From assembly GCA_905221605.1 (NCBI GenBank), contig CAJNDS010000930.1, positions 1 through 50,149 of the forward strand: a stretch of DNA of 50,149 nt, read 5' to 3'. This document shows positions 18,202 to 32,209 of the stretch, piece by piece. This stretch comes from Symbiodinium natans (taxonomy: Eukaryota; Sar; Dinophyceae; Suessiales; Symbiodiniaceae). Position numbers and translations under genes: made by a program. Positions within the stretch are counted from its first letter, which is position 1. Each line of letters starts with the position of its first letter. Below the pieces are notes generated by a model, which was given only the letters and a program-made list of their open reading frames with translations, ran no database searches and was not told the DNA's origin.

Positions 18202-18927
18202 GTGACAACACACGGCCGTGCAGCTGCAACGTTGGCACTTTCGGGTTTTTGGGTATGCAGCGTTTAATTTGGGTTCAAGATCGTGGTTGAAGCCTGTTTG
18301 GACCCGTTGTTGCCATGTTGTGCAAGTTGAATGCTTCCGAGCTTGCATCGAAGCGTCCAGGCTGCTACAATCGAAATCCAGACCTCTTGATACCCTAGGG
18401 CCTCCTTGGTGACTCGAAGCTGAAGCAGCCTGTAGCCACAGAGCTCACAAAAACTGCATATTCACATATCATTGTCTTTGTCACTCCCTCTGTTGCTAAA
18501 AGTACTGGTACTATCTTGAGTTCCCTTATGATGGTTACAGAGACTGCTGCTACATATGTGTAAACACATGCGAATTTGTAATCCCATATAGAGCCCTTCA
18601 GAACTTGATTGGGATGCTCCCCCCTATCCTAACAGTCCTTCATAGGGACTCTACTAGGGGGTACGATAGTCCCGATACTAACAGCCCTAAATAGGGATTC
18701 TCATAGGGGGTTACTGCAGTCCCTACTCCCTGTCAGTATAAAGGGGGTGAACATCCCAACTTGTGTTCCTCTTAGGTGGCCCAACTACTGGGGCAACCTC
18801 GGCCCTTGGCGGCTCGCAGGCGTGAGAAGCTGTGGAATCACCGGAGGAAGCTGCCATATATATGTATATATATATGTGAGAGAGCCCTTTCGGGTCTATT
18901 TTGCGTATCCTCTTCCTTGCCTTCTAT
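18202..18927 (+). other. Amylase 3' intron and flank
   Basis: Holds the inverted-repeat element at 18609-18759 and a possible last exon after TCTTAG|GTGG (18776). In one frame this gives WPNYWGNLGPWRLAGVRSC; in the phase expected from the previous exon it gives GGPTTGATSALGGSQA and a stop. I cannot decide between them. Confidence 0.35.
18609..18759. mobile_element. Introner-like inverted-repeat element, subfamily A
   Basis: Ends TTGGGATGCTCCCCCC and GGGGGTGAACATCCCAA are near-perfect inverted repeats and share the TGGGATGTTC terminus of the element at 11075. Internal CTAACAG and ATAGGG arms repeat. The right end lies 16 bp before the CTTAG acceptor, the same spacing as at 11176. Confidence 0.65.
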
Positions 18928-20670
18928 TTAATTAATTTAATTAATTTAATTAATTTAATTAATTTAATTAATTTAATTAATTTAATTAATTTAATTAATT
19001 TAATTAATTGAATTAATAGAAATCAACAAATTTCTTTTGCGAATTCAATTAATTTAATTAATTCAATTAATTGGATTAATTGAATTAATTGAATTCGAAA
19101 AACCTCTTTCGCTAATTCAATTAATTCAATTAATTCAATTAATTGGATTAATTGAATTAATTGAATTCGAAAAGCATCTTTCGCTAATTCAATTAATTCA
19201 ATTAATTCAATTATCTGTTTTTTTTAAAAAACAAAGATTTTCCCTCTATTGAATTAATTCAATTAATTCAATTAATCCAATTAATTGAATTAATTGAATT
19301 AATTGGATTAATTGAATTAATTGAATTCGAAAAGCATCTTTCGCTAATTCAATTAATTCAATTAATTCAATTAATTGGATTAATTGAATTAATTGAATTC
19401 GAAAAGCATCTTTCGCTAATTCAATTAATTCAATTAATTCAATTAATTCAATTAATTCAATTAATTGAATTAATTGAATTATTTGAATTGATTGAATTAA
19501 TTCAATACGCGGGAAATCCGGATTTCGATTAGGGAACCCCACATAATTGAATTAATTGAATTAATTGAATTCGAAAAACCTCTTTCGCTAATTCAATTAA
19601 TTCAATTAATTGAATTAATTCAATTAATTCAATTAATTGGATTAATTGAATTAATTGAATTCGAAAAGCATCTTTCGCTAATTCAATTAATTCAATTAAT
19701 TCAATTATCTGTTTTTTTTTTTTTAAACAAAGATTTTCCCTCTATTGAATTAATTCAATTAATTCAATTAATTCAATTAATTCATTTAATTCAATTAATT
19801 CAATTAATTCAATTAATTGGATTAATTGAATTAATTGAATTCGAAAAGCATCTTTCGCTAATTCAATTAATTCAATTAATTCAATTAATTGGATTAATTG
19901 AATTAATTGAATTCGAAAAGCATCTTTCGCTAATTCAATTAATTCAATTAATTGAATTAATTGAATTAATTGAATTAATTGAATTAATTGAATTAATTGA
20001 ATTAATTGAATTAATTCAATACGCGGGAAATCCGGATTTCGATTAGGGAACCCCACATAATTGAATTAATTGAATTAATTGAATTCGAAAAACCTCTTTC
20101 GCTTATTCAATTAATTCAATTAATTCAATTAATTGGATTAATTGAATTAATTGAATTCGAAAAGCATCTTTCGCTAATTCAATTAATTTAATTAATTCAA
20201 TTATCTGTTTTTTTTTTTAAAACAAAGATTTTCCCTCTATTGAATTAATTCAATTAATTCAATTAATTCAATTAATTCAATTAATTCAATTAATTGGATT
20301 AATTGAATTAATTGAATTCGAAAAGCATCTTTCGCTAATTCAATTAATTCAATTAATTCAATTAATTCAATTAATTGGATTAATTGAATTAATTGAATTC
20401 GAAAAGCATCTTTCGCTAATTCAATTAATTCAATTAATTCAATTAATTCAATTAATTCAATTAATTGAATTAATTGAATTAATTCAATACGCGGGAAATC
20501 CGGATCTCGATTAGGGAACCCCACATAATTGAATTAATTGAATTAATTGAATTAATTGAATTCGAAAAACCTCTTTCGCTAATTCAATTAATTCAATTAA
20601 TTCAATTAATTCAATTAATTGGATTAATTGAATTAATCGAATTAGTTAGATTAATTAAATTAATTAAAGT
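18928..20670. repeat. AATTAATT satellite with higher-order organisation
   Basis: The core is TTAATTCAATTAATTGAATT repeats. Marker segments recur: ATCTGTTTTTTTT...AAACAAAGATTTTCCCTC at about 19212, 19706 and 20202 (spacing near 495 bp), ACGCGGGAAATCCGG at about 19507, 20021 and 20489, and GAATTCGAAAAGCATCTTTC many times. That gives about three higher-order units. Long minus-strand frames made of Leu-Ile-Gln/Glu repeats are translation of the satellite, not genes. Confidence 0.9.
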
Positions 20671-20675
20671 GTCCA

Positions 20676-21098
20676 TAATCTGAGTTATCATAATTATGAT
20701 AACTTTAGGTTCCCAAACCTGAGTTATCATGATTATGATAACTTTAGGTTCCCAAACCTGAGTCATCATAATTATGATAGCTTTAAGGTCCCCAGTCTGA
20801 GTTATCATGATTATGATAACCTTAGGTTCCCAAGCCTGAGTTATCATAATTATGATAACTTTAGGTTCCCAAACCTGAGTTATCATAATTATGATAACCT
20901 TAGGTTCCCAAACCTGAGTTATCATAATTATGATAACCTTAGGTTCCCAAACCTGAGTTATCATAATTATGATAACTTTAGGTTCCCAAACCTGAGTTAT
21001 CATAATTATGATAACTTTAGAGTCACCAACTGGAGTTATCATAATTATGATAACTCCTTAGGGTCCCACCCCTGAGTTATCATAATTATGATAACTTT
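20676..21098. repeat. 39-bp palindromic tandem repeat, 11 copies
   Basis: Each unit contains the perfect dyad GTTATCATAATTATGATAAC followed by TTTAGGTTCCCAAACCTGA. Copies vary by one to three bases. It borders the AATTAATT satellite directly. Confidence 0.95.
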
Positions 21099-21245
21099 TA
21101 ATTCGCAGCTTCACCTTAAGAGAGAGGCGCGCGAATAGGGGGGTGTAATATCAAGCGATTGTGTGCTACAATATGGAGTAGAGGAAGTGTGCAGGTAGGT
21201 GTGCGGGACGATGAAATAAGACTAGTGAGTAGAATGATGAAGCGT
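21099..21245. other. Short unique segment between satellites
   Basis: No open frame or motif of note. Confidence 0.4.
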
Positions 21246-23930
21246 TGAGCTCCGAAATCTTAAGGACCATGGCTTGTGATTTGAATCCTTGCAGCAAAAA
21301 AAGAGCTTAAAAACTTAAGGGCCAAAGCTTGCGGTTTAACTATTCTGGGCAAAAACTGGACCCCAAATCATGGGGACCAGGGCTTGCGATTTGACCTTTT
21401 GGAGCAAAAACTGGGCCCAAAATCTTAGGGACCAGGGCTTGCGATGCTACTCTTTGGAGTAAAAAACTCGCCCAAAATCTTCAGGACCAGGGCTTGCGAT
21501 TTGACTCTTTGGAGCAAAAACTGTGCCCCAAATCTTAGGGACCAGGGCTCGATTTGGCCAAATTTTGCCGGGCAGCCTGCGGGCAAAGTTTGGCCAAATC
21601 GGGCTGCTCTTCGTATGCCATGAGAAATGCGCGGCTCGATTTGGCCAAATTTTGCCCGGAGGCTGCCCGGCAAAATTTGGCCAAATCGAGCCGCGCATTT
21701 CTCAGCGCGTACGACGAGCAGCCCGATTTGGCCAAATTTTTTGCCCGCAGACTTCCCGGCAAAATTTGGCCAAATCGAGCCGCGATAGTTTAAATAATTT
21801 CGGGCCTCCAGAAAGGCGCGGCTCGATTTGGCCAGATTTTGCCGGGCAGTCTGCGGGCAAAATTTGGCCAAATCGGGCTGCTCGTCAAACGCGATGAGAA
21901 ATGCGCGGCTCGATTTGGCCAAATTTTGCCGGGCAGCCTCCGGGCAAAATTTGGCCAAATCGAGCCGCGCCTTTCTGAAGGCCCGAGATTTTTAAACTAT
22001 CGCGGCTCGATTTGGCCAAATTTTGCCGGGCAGCTTCCGGGCAAAATTTGGCCACTCTTTGGAGCAAAAACTGCGCCCAAAATCTTAAGGACCCGGGCTT
22101 GCGATTTGACTCTTTGGAGCAAAAACTAGGCCCCAAATTGTTAGGGACCAGGGCTTGCGATTTAACTCTTTGGAGCAAAAATTAGACCCAAAATCTTAAG
22201 GACCAGGGCTTGCGATTTGACTCTTTGGAGCAAAAACTAGGCCCCAAATTGTTAGGGACCAGGGCTTGCGATTTAACTCTTTGGAGCAAAAATTAGACCC
22301 AAAATCTTAAGGACCAGGGCTTGCGATTTAACTCTTTTGGGCAAAACATGAACCCAAACTCTCATGGACCAGGGCTTGCGATTTGACTCTTTTAAGCAAA
22401 ACATGAACCCAAACTCTCAGGGACCAGGGCTTGCGATTTGACATTTTGGAGCAAAAACTGGTCCCAAAATCTTAGGGACCAGGGCTTGCGATGCTACTTT
22501 TTGGAGCAAAAAATGCGCCCAAAATCTTAAGGACCAGGGCTTGCGATTTGACTCTTTGGAGCAAAAACTAGGCCCCAAATTGTTAGGGACCAGGGCTTGC
22601 GATTTAACTCTTTGGAGCAAAAATTAAACCCAAAATCTTAAGGACCAGGGCTTGCGATTTAACTCTTTTGGGCAAAACATGAACCCAAACTCTCATGGAC
22701 CAGGGCTTGCGATTTGACTCTTTTAAGCAAAACATGAACCCAAACTCTCAGGGTCCAGGGCTTGCGATTTGACATTTTGGAGCAAAAACTGGTCCCAAAA
22801 TCTTAGGGACCAGGGCTTGCGATGCTACTTTTTGGAGCAAAAAGGACCAGGGCTTGCGATTTGACTCTTTGGAGCAAAAACTAGGCCCCAAATTGTTAGG
22901 GACCAGGGCTTGCGATTTAACTCTTTGGAGCAAAAATTAGACCCAAAATCTTAAGGACCAGGGCTTGCGATTTAACTCTTTTGGGCAAAACATGAACCCA
23001 AACTCTCATGGACCAGGGCTTGCGATTTGACATTTTGGAGCAAAAACTGGTCCCAAACTCTCAGGGACCAGGGCTTGCGATGCTACTTTTTGGAGCAAAA
23101 AATGCGCCCAAAATCTTAAGGACCAGGGCTTGCGATTTGACTCTTTGGAGCAAAAACTAGGCCCCAAATTGTTAGGGACCAGGGCTTGCGATTTGACTCT
23201 TTGGAGCAAAAATTAGACCCAAAATCTTAAGGACCAGGGCTTGCGATTTAACTCTTTTGGGCAAAACATGAACCCAAACTCTCATGGACCAGGGCTTGCG
23301 ATTTGACTCTTTTAAGCAAAACATGAACCCAAACTCTCAGGGACCAGGGCTTGCGATTTGACATTTTAGAGCAAAAACTGGTCCCAAAATCTTAGGGACC
23401 AGGGCTTGCGATGCTACTTTTTGGAGCAAAAAATGCGCCCAAAATCTTAAGGACCAGGGCTTGCGATTTGACTCTTTGGAGCAAAAACTAGGCCCCACAT
23501 TGTTAGGGACCAGGGCTTGCGATTTAACTCTTTGGAGCAAAAATTACACCCAAAATCTTAAGGACCAGGGCTTGCGATTTAACTCTTTTGGGCAAAACAT
23601 GAACCCAAACTCTCATGGACCAGGGCTTGCGATTTGACTCTTTTAAGCAAAACATGAACCCAAACTCTCAGGGACCAGGGCTTGCGATTCGACATTTTGG
23701 AGCAAAAACTGGTCCCAAAATCTTAGGGACCAGGGCTTGCGATGCTACTCTTTGGAGCAAAAAATGCGCCCAAAATCTTAAGGACCAGGGCTTGCGATTT
23801 GACTCTTTGGAGCAAAACTGGGCCCCAAATCTTAGGGACCAGGGCTTGCGATTTGACTCTTTGGAGCAAAAATTAGACCCAAAATCTTAAGGACCAGGGC
23901 TTGCGATTTAACTCTTTTGGGCTGCTTGCG
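21246..23930. repeat. Approximately 55-bp satellite (GGACCAGGGCTTGCGATTTG)
   Basis: Some forty monomers with the core GGACCAGGGCTTGCGATTTG then ACTCTTTGGAGCAAAAACT. From about 22170 the monomers are ordered in multimers: equivalent positions recur at 22417, 22748, 23006 and 23337, with spacing 331, 258 and 331 bp. A TTTGGCCAAA inverted-repeat block interrupts it at about 21545-22052. Repeated protein frames here are shadows. Confidence 0.95.
21545..22052. repeat. TTTGGCCAAA inverted-repeat block inside the 55-bp satellite
   Basis: Units of CTCGATTTGGCCAAATTTTG, then CCGGGCAGCCTGCGGGCAAA, then the complementary arm TTTGGCCAAATCGAGCCGCG recur about six times in alternating orientation. The satellite on both sides resumes the same monomer phase (ends in ACTCTTTGGAGCAAAAACTG), so it looks inserted or expanded in place. 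Confidence 0.85.
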
Positions 23931-24490
23931 ATTTGTCATTTTGAGAGCTCAGTTTTCCACAAACATAAGGGGGACACTGCTTGCGATTTGCCAGTTTGGG
24001 CGCTCAGTTTTCCAAAAACTTAGGGGGGACACTGCTTGCGATTTATCATTTTGGAAGCTCAGTTCTCCAAAAACTTAGGGGGGGCACTGCTTGCGATTTG
24101 TCATTTTGAAAGCTCAGTTTTCCACAAACTTAAGGGGGACACTGCTTGCGATTTGTCATTTTGGGCGCTCAGTTTTCCAAAAACTTAGGGGGGACACTGC
24201 TTGCGATTTGTCATTTTGAGAGCTCAGTTTTCCACAAACGTAAGGGGGACACTGCTTGCGATTTGCCAGTTTGGGCGCTCAGTTTTCCAAAAACTTAGGG
24301 GGGACACTGCTTGCGATTTGTCATTTTGAGAGCTCAGTTTTCCACAAACTTAAAGGGGACACTGCTTGCGATTTGTCATTTTGGGCGCTCAGTTTTCCAA
24401 AAACTTAGGGGGGACACTGCTTGCGATTTGTCATTTTGAGAGCCCAAGCTTAAGGGGGACACTGCTTGCGATTTGTCATTTTGGAAGCTC
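23931..24490. repeat. Approximately 60-bp satellite (CTGCTTGCGATTTGTCATTT)
   Basis: About nine to ten monomers with CTGCTTGCGATTTGTCATTT, TGAGAGCTCAGTTTTCCA and AAACTTAGGGGGGACA. It shares the GCTTGCGATTTG core with the preceding 55-bp satellite, so one probably derives from the other. Confidence 0.9.
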
Positions 24491-24808
24491 AGCAAGGCGG
24501 TTCAACAGTACCAAATCTTCTTTGAGGTTGTCTCTGAAAATTTGGTACTGTTGAACCGCCCTGTTTCCTTTAAAACAAGGCGGTTCAACAATACCAAATT
24601 TTCTTGCAGGTTGTCTCAGAAAATTTGGTACTGTTGAACCGCCCTGTTTCCTTTAAAACAAGGCGGTTCAACAGTGCCAAAATTTTATTAGAGGTTGTCT
24701 CTGAAAATTTGGTACTGTTGAACCGCCCTGTTTCCTTTAAAACAAGGCAGTTCAACGGTACCAAATATTCTTAGAGGTTGTCTTTGAAAATGTTGGTACT
24801 GTTGTACC
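24491..24808. repeat. 84-bp hairpin satellite, four copies
   Basis: AAGGCGGTTCAACAGTACCA and its complement TGGTACTGTTGAACCGCC flank a 20-25-bp loop in each unit, joined by CTGTTTCCTTTAAAACAAGG. The last copy is diverged. Confidence 0.9.
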
Positions 24809-26040
24809 TATCAACTTTATCAATTTTACTTCATGCAATTTGATAAACTTGATAAAATTAATAAAAATTGGTAAAGACTTACCAATTTTATCATTCTTAC
24901 AATTTTATCAATGTTAATGTTTTCTGGAACCCTACAAATAAACAACTTACCAGTTTTGTTAATTTTATAGATTTTACCTTTAAAGTAAAACTGAGAAACA
25001 AAAATACGATTGATACGAAGACGCACCACTAAGCAAAACATCACATAACCAAATAATAAAAAAACTGACTAATTTTATCAATTTTAATGCTTTCTGGGAC
25101 TCCGTAAAATCAGAATCTATGAGGTATATTAATTTATCATGTGCATCAATATTAAATTGAAAATAGAACCGGAAAATAGTCATATACGATTATATATATA
25201 TATATATTTTTAGTTTATTAGTTTTTCACCAATTTCATTTCAAATGATCTTTTTGAAAAACCCGCACAAAAGAAAACGAAAAGTTTAACAGTTTCACAAA
25301 TGCAGAGTACATATATATATTTATTTACATACAATATGAGTACAGAGTCGTAACCAGAGTATTGTTGCTTTGCTTAGTGGTGCGTCTTTGCTCCATATGT
25401 GCTTGTTTTGCTTGCTGCTATGTCTTCGCTTACCATATGCCTGTTTGGTTATGTGATGTTTTGCTTAGTGGCGCGTCTTCGTTCTAGATGCGCTAGTCTT
25501 GCTTATTGGTGCGTCTTCGCTTCCTACATGTTCTATATGCAGCTGTTATACTTATTGGTGCGTCTTCACATACTATGTGCGGATGTTTTGCATAGTGGTG
25601 CATTAAACCCTATCTTCAGCTCCTTGCAACCTCCGTTTTTGGACATGTTCAATTTTTCCTGGTTTTTAGTGATGTTCACCAATACCAAGCCTTAAAACGT
25701 TCAAACCAACACTTTAAACACTGATCCCTAAACCCGAAATCTTAAACCCTAAGCCTTATAAACCCTTAGCCTGTCTTCAACTCCTTACAACCTCCGTTTT
25801 TGGACATGTCCCATCTTGGTCTGGTTTTTATTGGTAATAGTTATTTGATAATAATAGCGTTCATACTGATATTTATAGGAACCCCATTAATTTTAGATAG
25901 AATCATATCAAGACTAATAGGATTCTTTTCATGTGTTTTTTGATTAATTGTAGTAAGATTCATATTCATATTCATGTTAACAGAATTCTTCTTAATCTTA
26001 ATAACATTAACATTAAGATGAACAGGATTCCTATTGAAAA
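24809..26040. other. AT-rich sequence without recognisable gene
   Basis: Contains short repeats such as GTGCGTCTTCGCTT (about 25380-25590) and CTCCTTGCAACCTCCGTTTTTGGACATG, present twice (near 25619 and 25779). Frames are under 100 codons with no motif. Confidence 0.5.
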
Positions 26041-29550
<3,510 letters not shown>

Positions 29551-30169
29551 CTCAACCCTACATCCTCAACTTTATATATACCCTAAGTTCATTCTTTTCA
29601 GGGTTTAGTTTAGGATTTGTGGTTTAGGATTTACGGGTTTTAGGGTTTGGGGCTTCGATTCAGTGAACAGTTATCTCAATCAATGAGGAAGTCCGTAACC
29701 TCTAGCGTGTGTGTTGTTGCTTAGGAACAAATATAAATGAAGCATTTTGCTTTGTTTTTTAAATACGACACATGCAAACTAAGCAAAAAGAACCCTAAAG
29801 GTATCAGCCACATATATATATATATGCTACCCCCCCCTGGAGAATCTACCTTTAAAGGTTTTATACCATATATATATATATGTGTAGAGATATGTAAGCA
29901 TGAGCAAATATAGCGAGTAGTGAAGATCTAGCACGTATGTTGTACATGCTGTACCGCATACAGTTCTACATCTATAAGCAAGTGCATATACCTACGTATG
30001 TATGTGTATGTATGTATACATGTATGGTACCCCCCCCCCCCAGTGACCTACCCTTTTTCGCCTTGTTTCAAGTCACCCAGCTGCACTGCAAGCAAACTCG
30101 GTGTGCAATATAGCGTATTTCCTAGGGCGTAGACTAAAATACAATTAAAATCGCATACACGGGACAGTA
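29551..30169. other. AT-rich spacer with TATA and GTAT microsatellites
   Basis: A degenerate TTTAGGG patch near 29600-29650, two short (TA)n runs, a (GTAT)n run near 29995 and two poly-C tracts each preceded by GGTACC or GCTACC. No gene seen. Confidence 0.5.
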
Positions 30170-30450
30170 GAAAAACCAAAAATACCAAAACCAAAAAACC
30201 CAAAAAAACCAAAACCAAAAAAACCAAAAAAAACCAAAACCAAAAAAACCAAAAAAACCAAAACCAAAAAAACCAAAAATACCAAAAAAACCAATTTTCC
30301 GGGACTCTCAGGAAATCCTATGAGGCTTCTCCAAGAGTCCCGGAAAATTGTTTTTTTGGTATTTTTGGTTTTTTTTTTGGTTTGGTTTTTTGGTTTTTTT
30401 GTTTTGGTATTTTTGGTTTTTTGGTTTTGGTATTTTGGCTTTTTGGTTCG
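30170..30450. repeat. Large hairpin of CCAAAAAA and GGTTTTTT arms
   Basis: The (ACCAAAAA)n arm at 30170-30292 pairs with (GGTTTTTTT)n at 30350-30450. The inner stem ACCAATTTTCCGGGACTCT...AGAGTCCCGGAAAATTG has a short loop near 30320. A strong cruciform candidate. Confidence 0.85.
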
Positions 30451-30474
30451 CCTTCACGGGCACGAGGCAACAAC

Positions 30475-31960
30475 TACGCATTTTTAAGTGTGCTTATGCT
30501 AATTGTGCTTTTCAGAAATAGTATACAAGTGGTCTTTCTAGTGCTTCAGAACTATTTGTTTCGTTATTATGTAAATAGAGCCGCTAGTGTTTAGTGCATC
30601 TTTTGGTTGTACTCAAGTGTAGTAGACCTTATTCAGCCATTACTTGGTGCTCTGGTAGCTCAATTCGCATGGATAATATTTGCCTGGTAAATGCGATTAA
30701 TTATCTAGAATCAGCATTTGCAATACTTGTCTTGAGAAAAAGCATTTATTGCTTAGAATTGTTTGCTTAAAAAGTGACTCCTACTCGTCCAGGAATAACC
30801 CAAAACCCTATAATCCAAACTTTACCAGAGATTCTCCTGAAAAGCTTGCGCTTTTGGATGTTTTTATGTATTTGTGAATTTGCTTGTGTATGGCCTTCAC
30901 TAAGTACTTTTCTAGGATTCTTGTGCATTTTTTAAGCCTGATTGTGCAAGTTGCGTTTTTCAGGCATAGTATATATGTGGTCTTTATTGAATACTTCAGA
31001 CATCTTTGTTTCATCGTTATGTAAGTAGAACCGCTTCTATTTCCATTATTGTGCATTTTTAAGCTTGCTCATGCAAATTGTGCTTTTCAGACATAGTATA
31101 TAAGTGGTCTTTAGTGAATACTTCAGCAATCTTTGTCTCATTGTTATGTAGGTAGAACCGTTTCCATTTCCGCAAGTGTTTATTTCGTATTTGGTTAAGT
31201 ATGGTCCTTTAAATAGTATTCACTTGAGTCAAATTGGGCTATTTGCTTAAGAATTCCTCTAGTAGTTAAATTCGCATAGAATGAATACTTCAAAAAAATT
31301 GTTTCATGAATATGTAAACATAAGGTGTTTCATTTGACTTTGCAGATAGTACTTCAATAATACTTTGCCTGGTATAAACACAACTGTTTCAATGCATTAG
31401 TTGCTCAACAAAGCACTATTTGCCCTTTAAACCACACTTTGCCATATGTTGGTTGAATATGGTGCTTCTTTCGTATTTTGGTTGAGTATGGTCCTTTAAA
31501 TGGTATTCACTTGAGTCACATTGGGCTATTTGCTTAATAATTACTCTAGTAGCTAAATTCGCATAAAATGCTTATTTCAAAAATAAAACGATTCATTGAA
31601 TATGTAAACATAAGGTATTTCAGTGGACTTTTCAGAGAGCATACTTTGCCTAGTACAAACACAATTGTATAAATACAGTATTTGCACTTTAAACGCACAC
31701 TTTGCCATTTTTTGGTTGAGAATGGTGTTTATTTCGTATCTTGGTTGAGTATGCTCCTTTAAATAGTATTCACTTGAGTCAAATTGGGCTCTTTGCTTAA
31801 TAATTGCTGTTGTTGCTAAATTCGCATAGAACCAAGAAAAATGTTTCACTATTTGATTCATACTTTGCCTCGTACAAACACAACTGTATAAATAAATTAG
31901 TTGCTCAACAAAACATTAATTGCCCTTGAAACGCACAATTTGCATAGAAAAACACTGATC
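30475..31960. repeat. Degenerate AT-rich repeats of about 125 and 270 bp
   Basis: CTTTTCAGACATAGTATATA...GTAGAACCG units start near 30475, 30925 and 31048. A second unit with GGGCTATTTGCTTAATAATT and CTAAATTCGCATAGAA recurs near 31226, 31522 and 31786. Old, diverged tandem structure; no gene seen. Confidence 0.7.
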
Positions 31961-32178
31961 TAAACATCTAAAAACAGCATTGTCCGCTTCAGATTCAAAA
32001 TGTAGATTCTTCCAATGCTGGCTTATCGGGGTCTGTGAGGTGGGTGTCCCAGTAACTGTCCTTACCTACGCGACTTTTGGGCCTTCTTTGTTATTTTTTG
32101 TTAAAAAGGCCGAAAAAGGCCTAAAAAGGGTAGGTCGCTGGGGGGGGGGTAGCACATGTATGTATGTATGTATGTATG

Positions 32179-32209
<31 letters not shown>

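Noticed and set aside
18747-18935. Final amylase exon reading WPNYWGNLGPWRLAGVRSC
   Set aside because: The frame is attractive but not the one expected from the donor phase at 18202, and no clear C-terminal amylase motif is present; left undecided.
19246-20524. Three minus-strand frames of 95-104 codons rich in Leu-Ile-Gln/Glu
   Set aside because: They are translations of the AATTAATT satellite; frame length follows the repeat and no non-repeat sequence is coded.
21246-24490. Regularly spaced repeats resembling a CRISPR array
   Set aside because: The intervening sequences are themselves repeated and not unique spacers, repeat units vary, and the genome is eukaryotic.
30640-30700. tRNA-like start (GGTGCTCTGGTAGCTCAATT)
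   Set aside because: No acceptor pairing, anticodon stem or GGTTCGAAT-type B box follows; the same text is part of a diverged local repeat.
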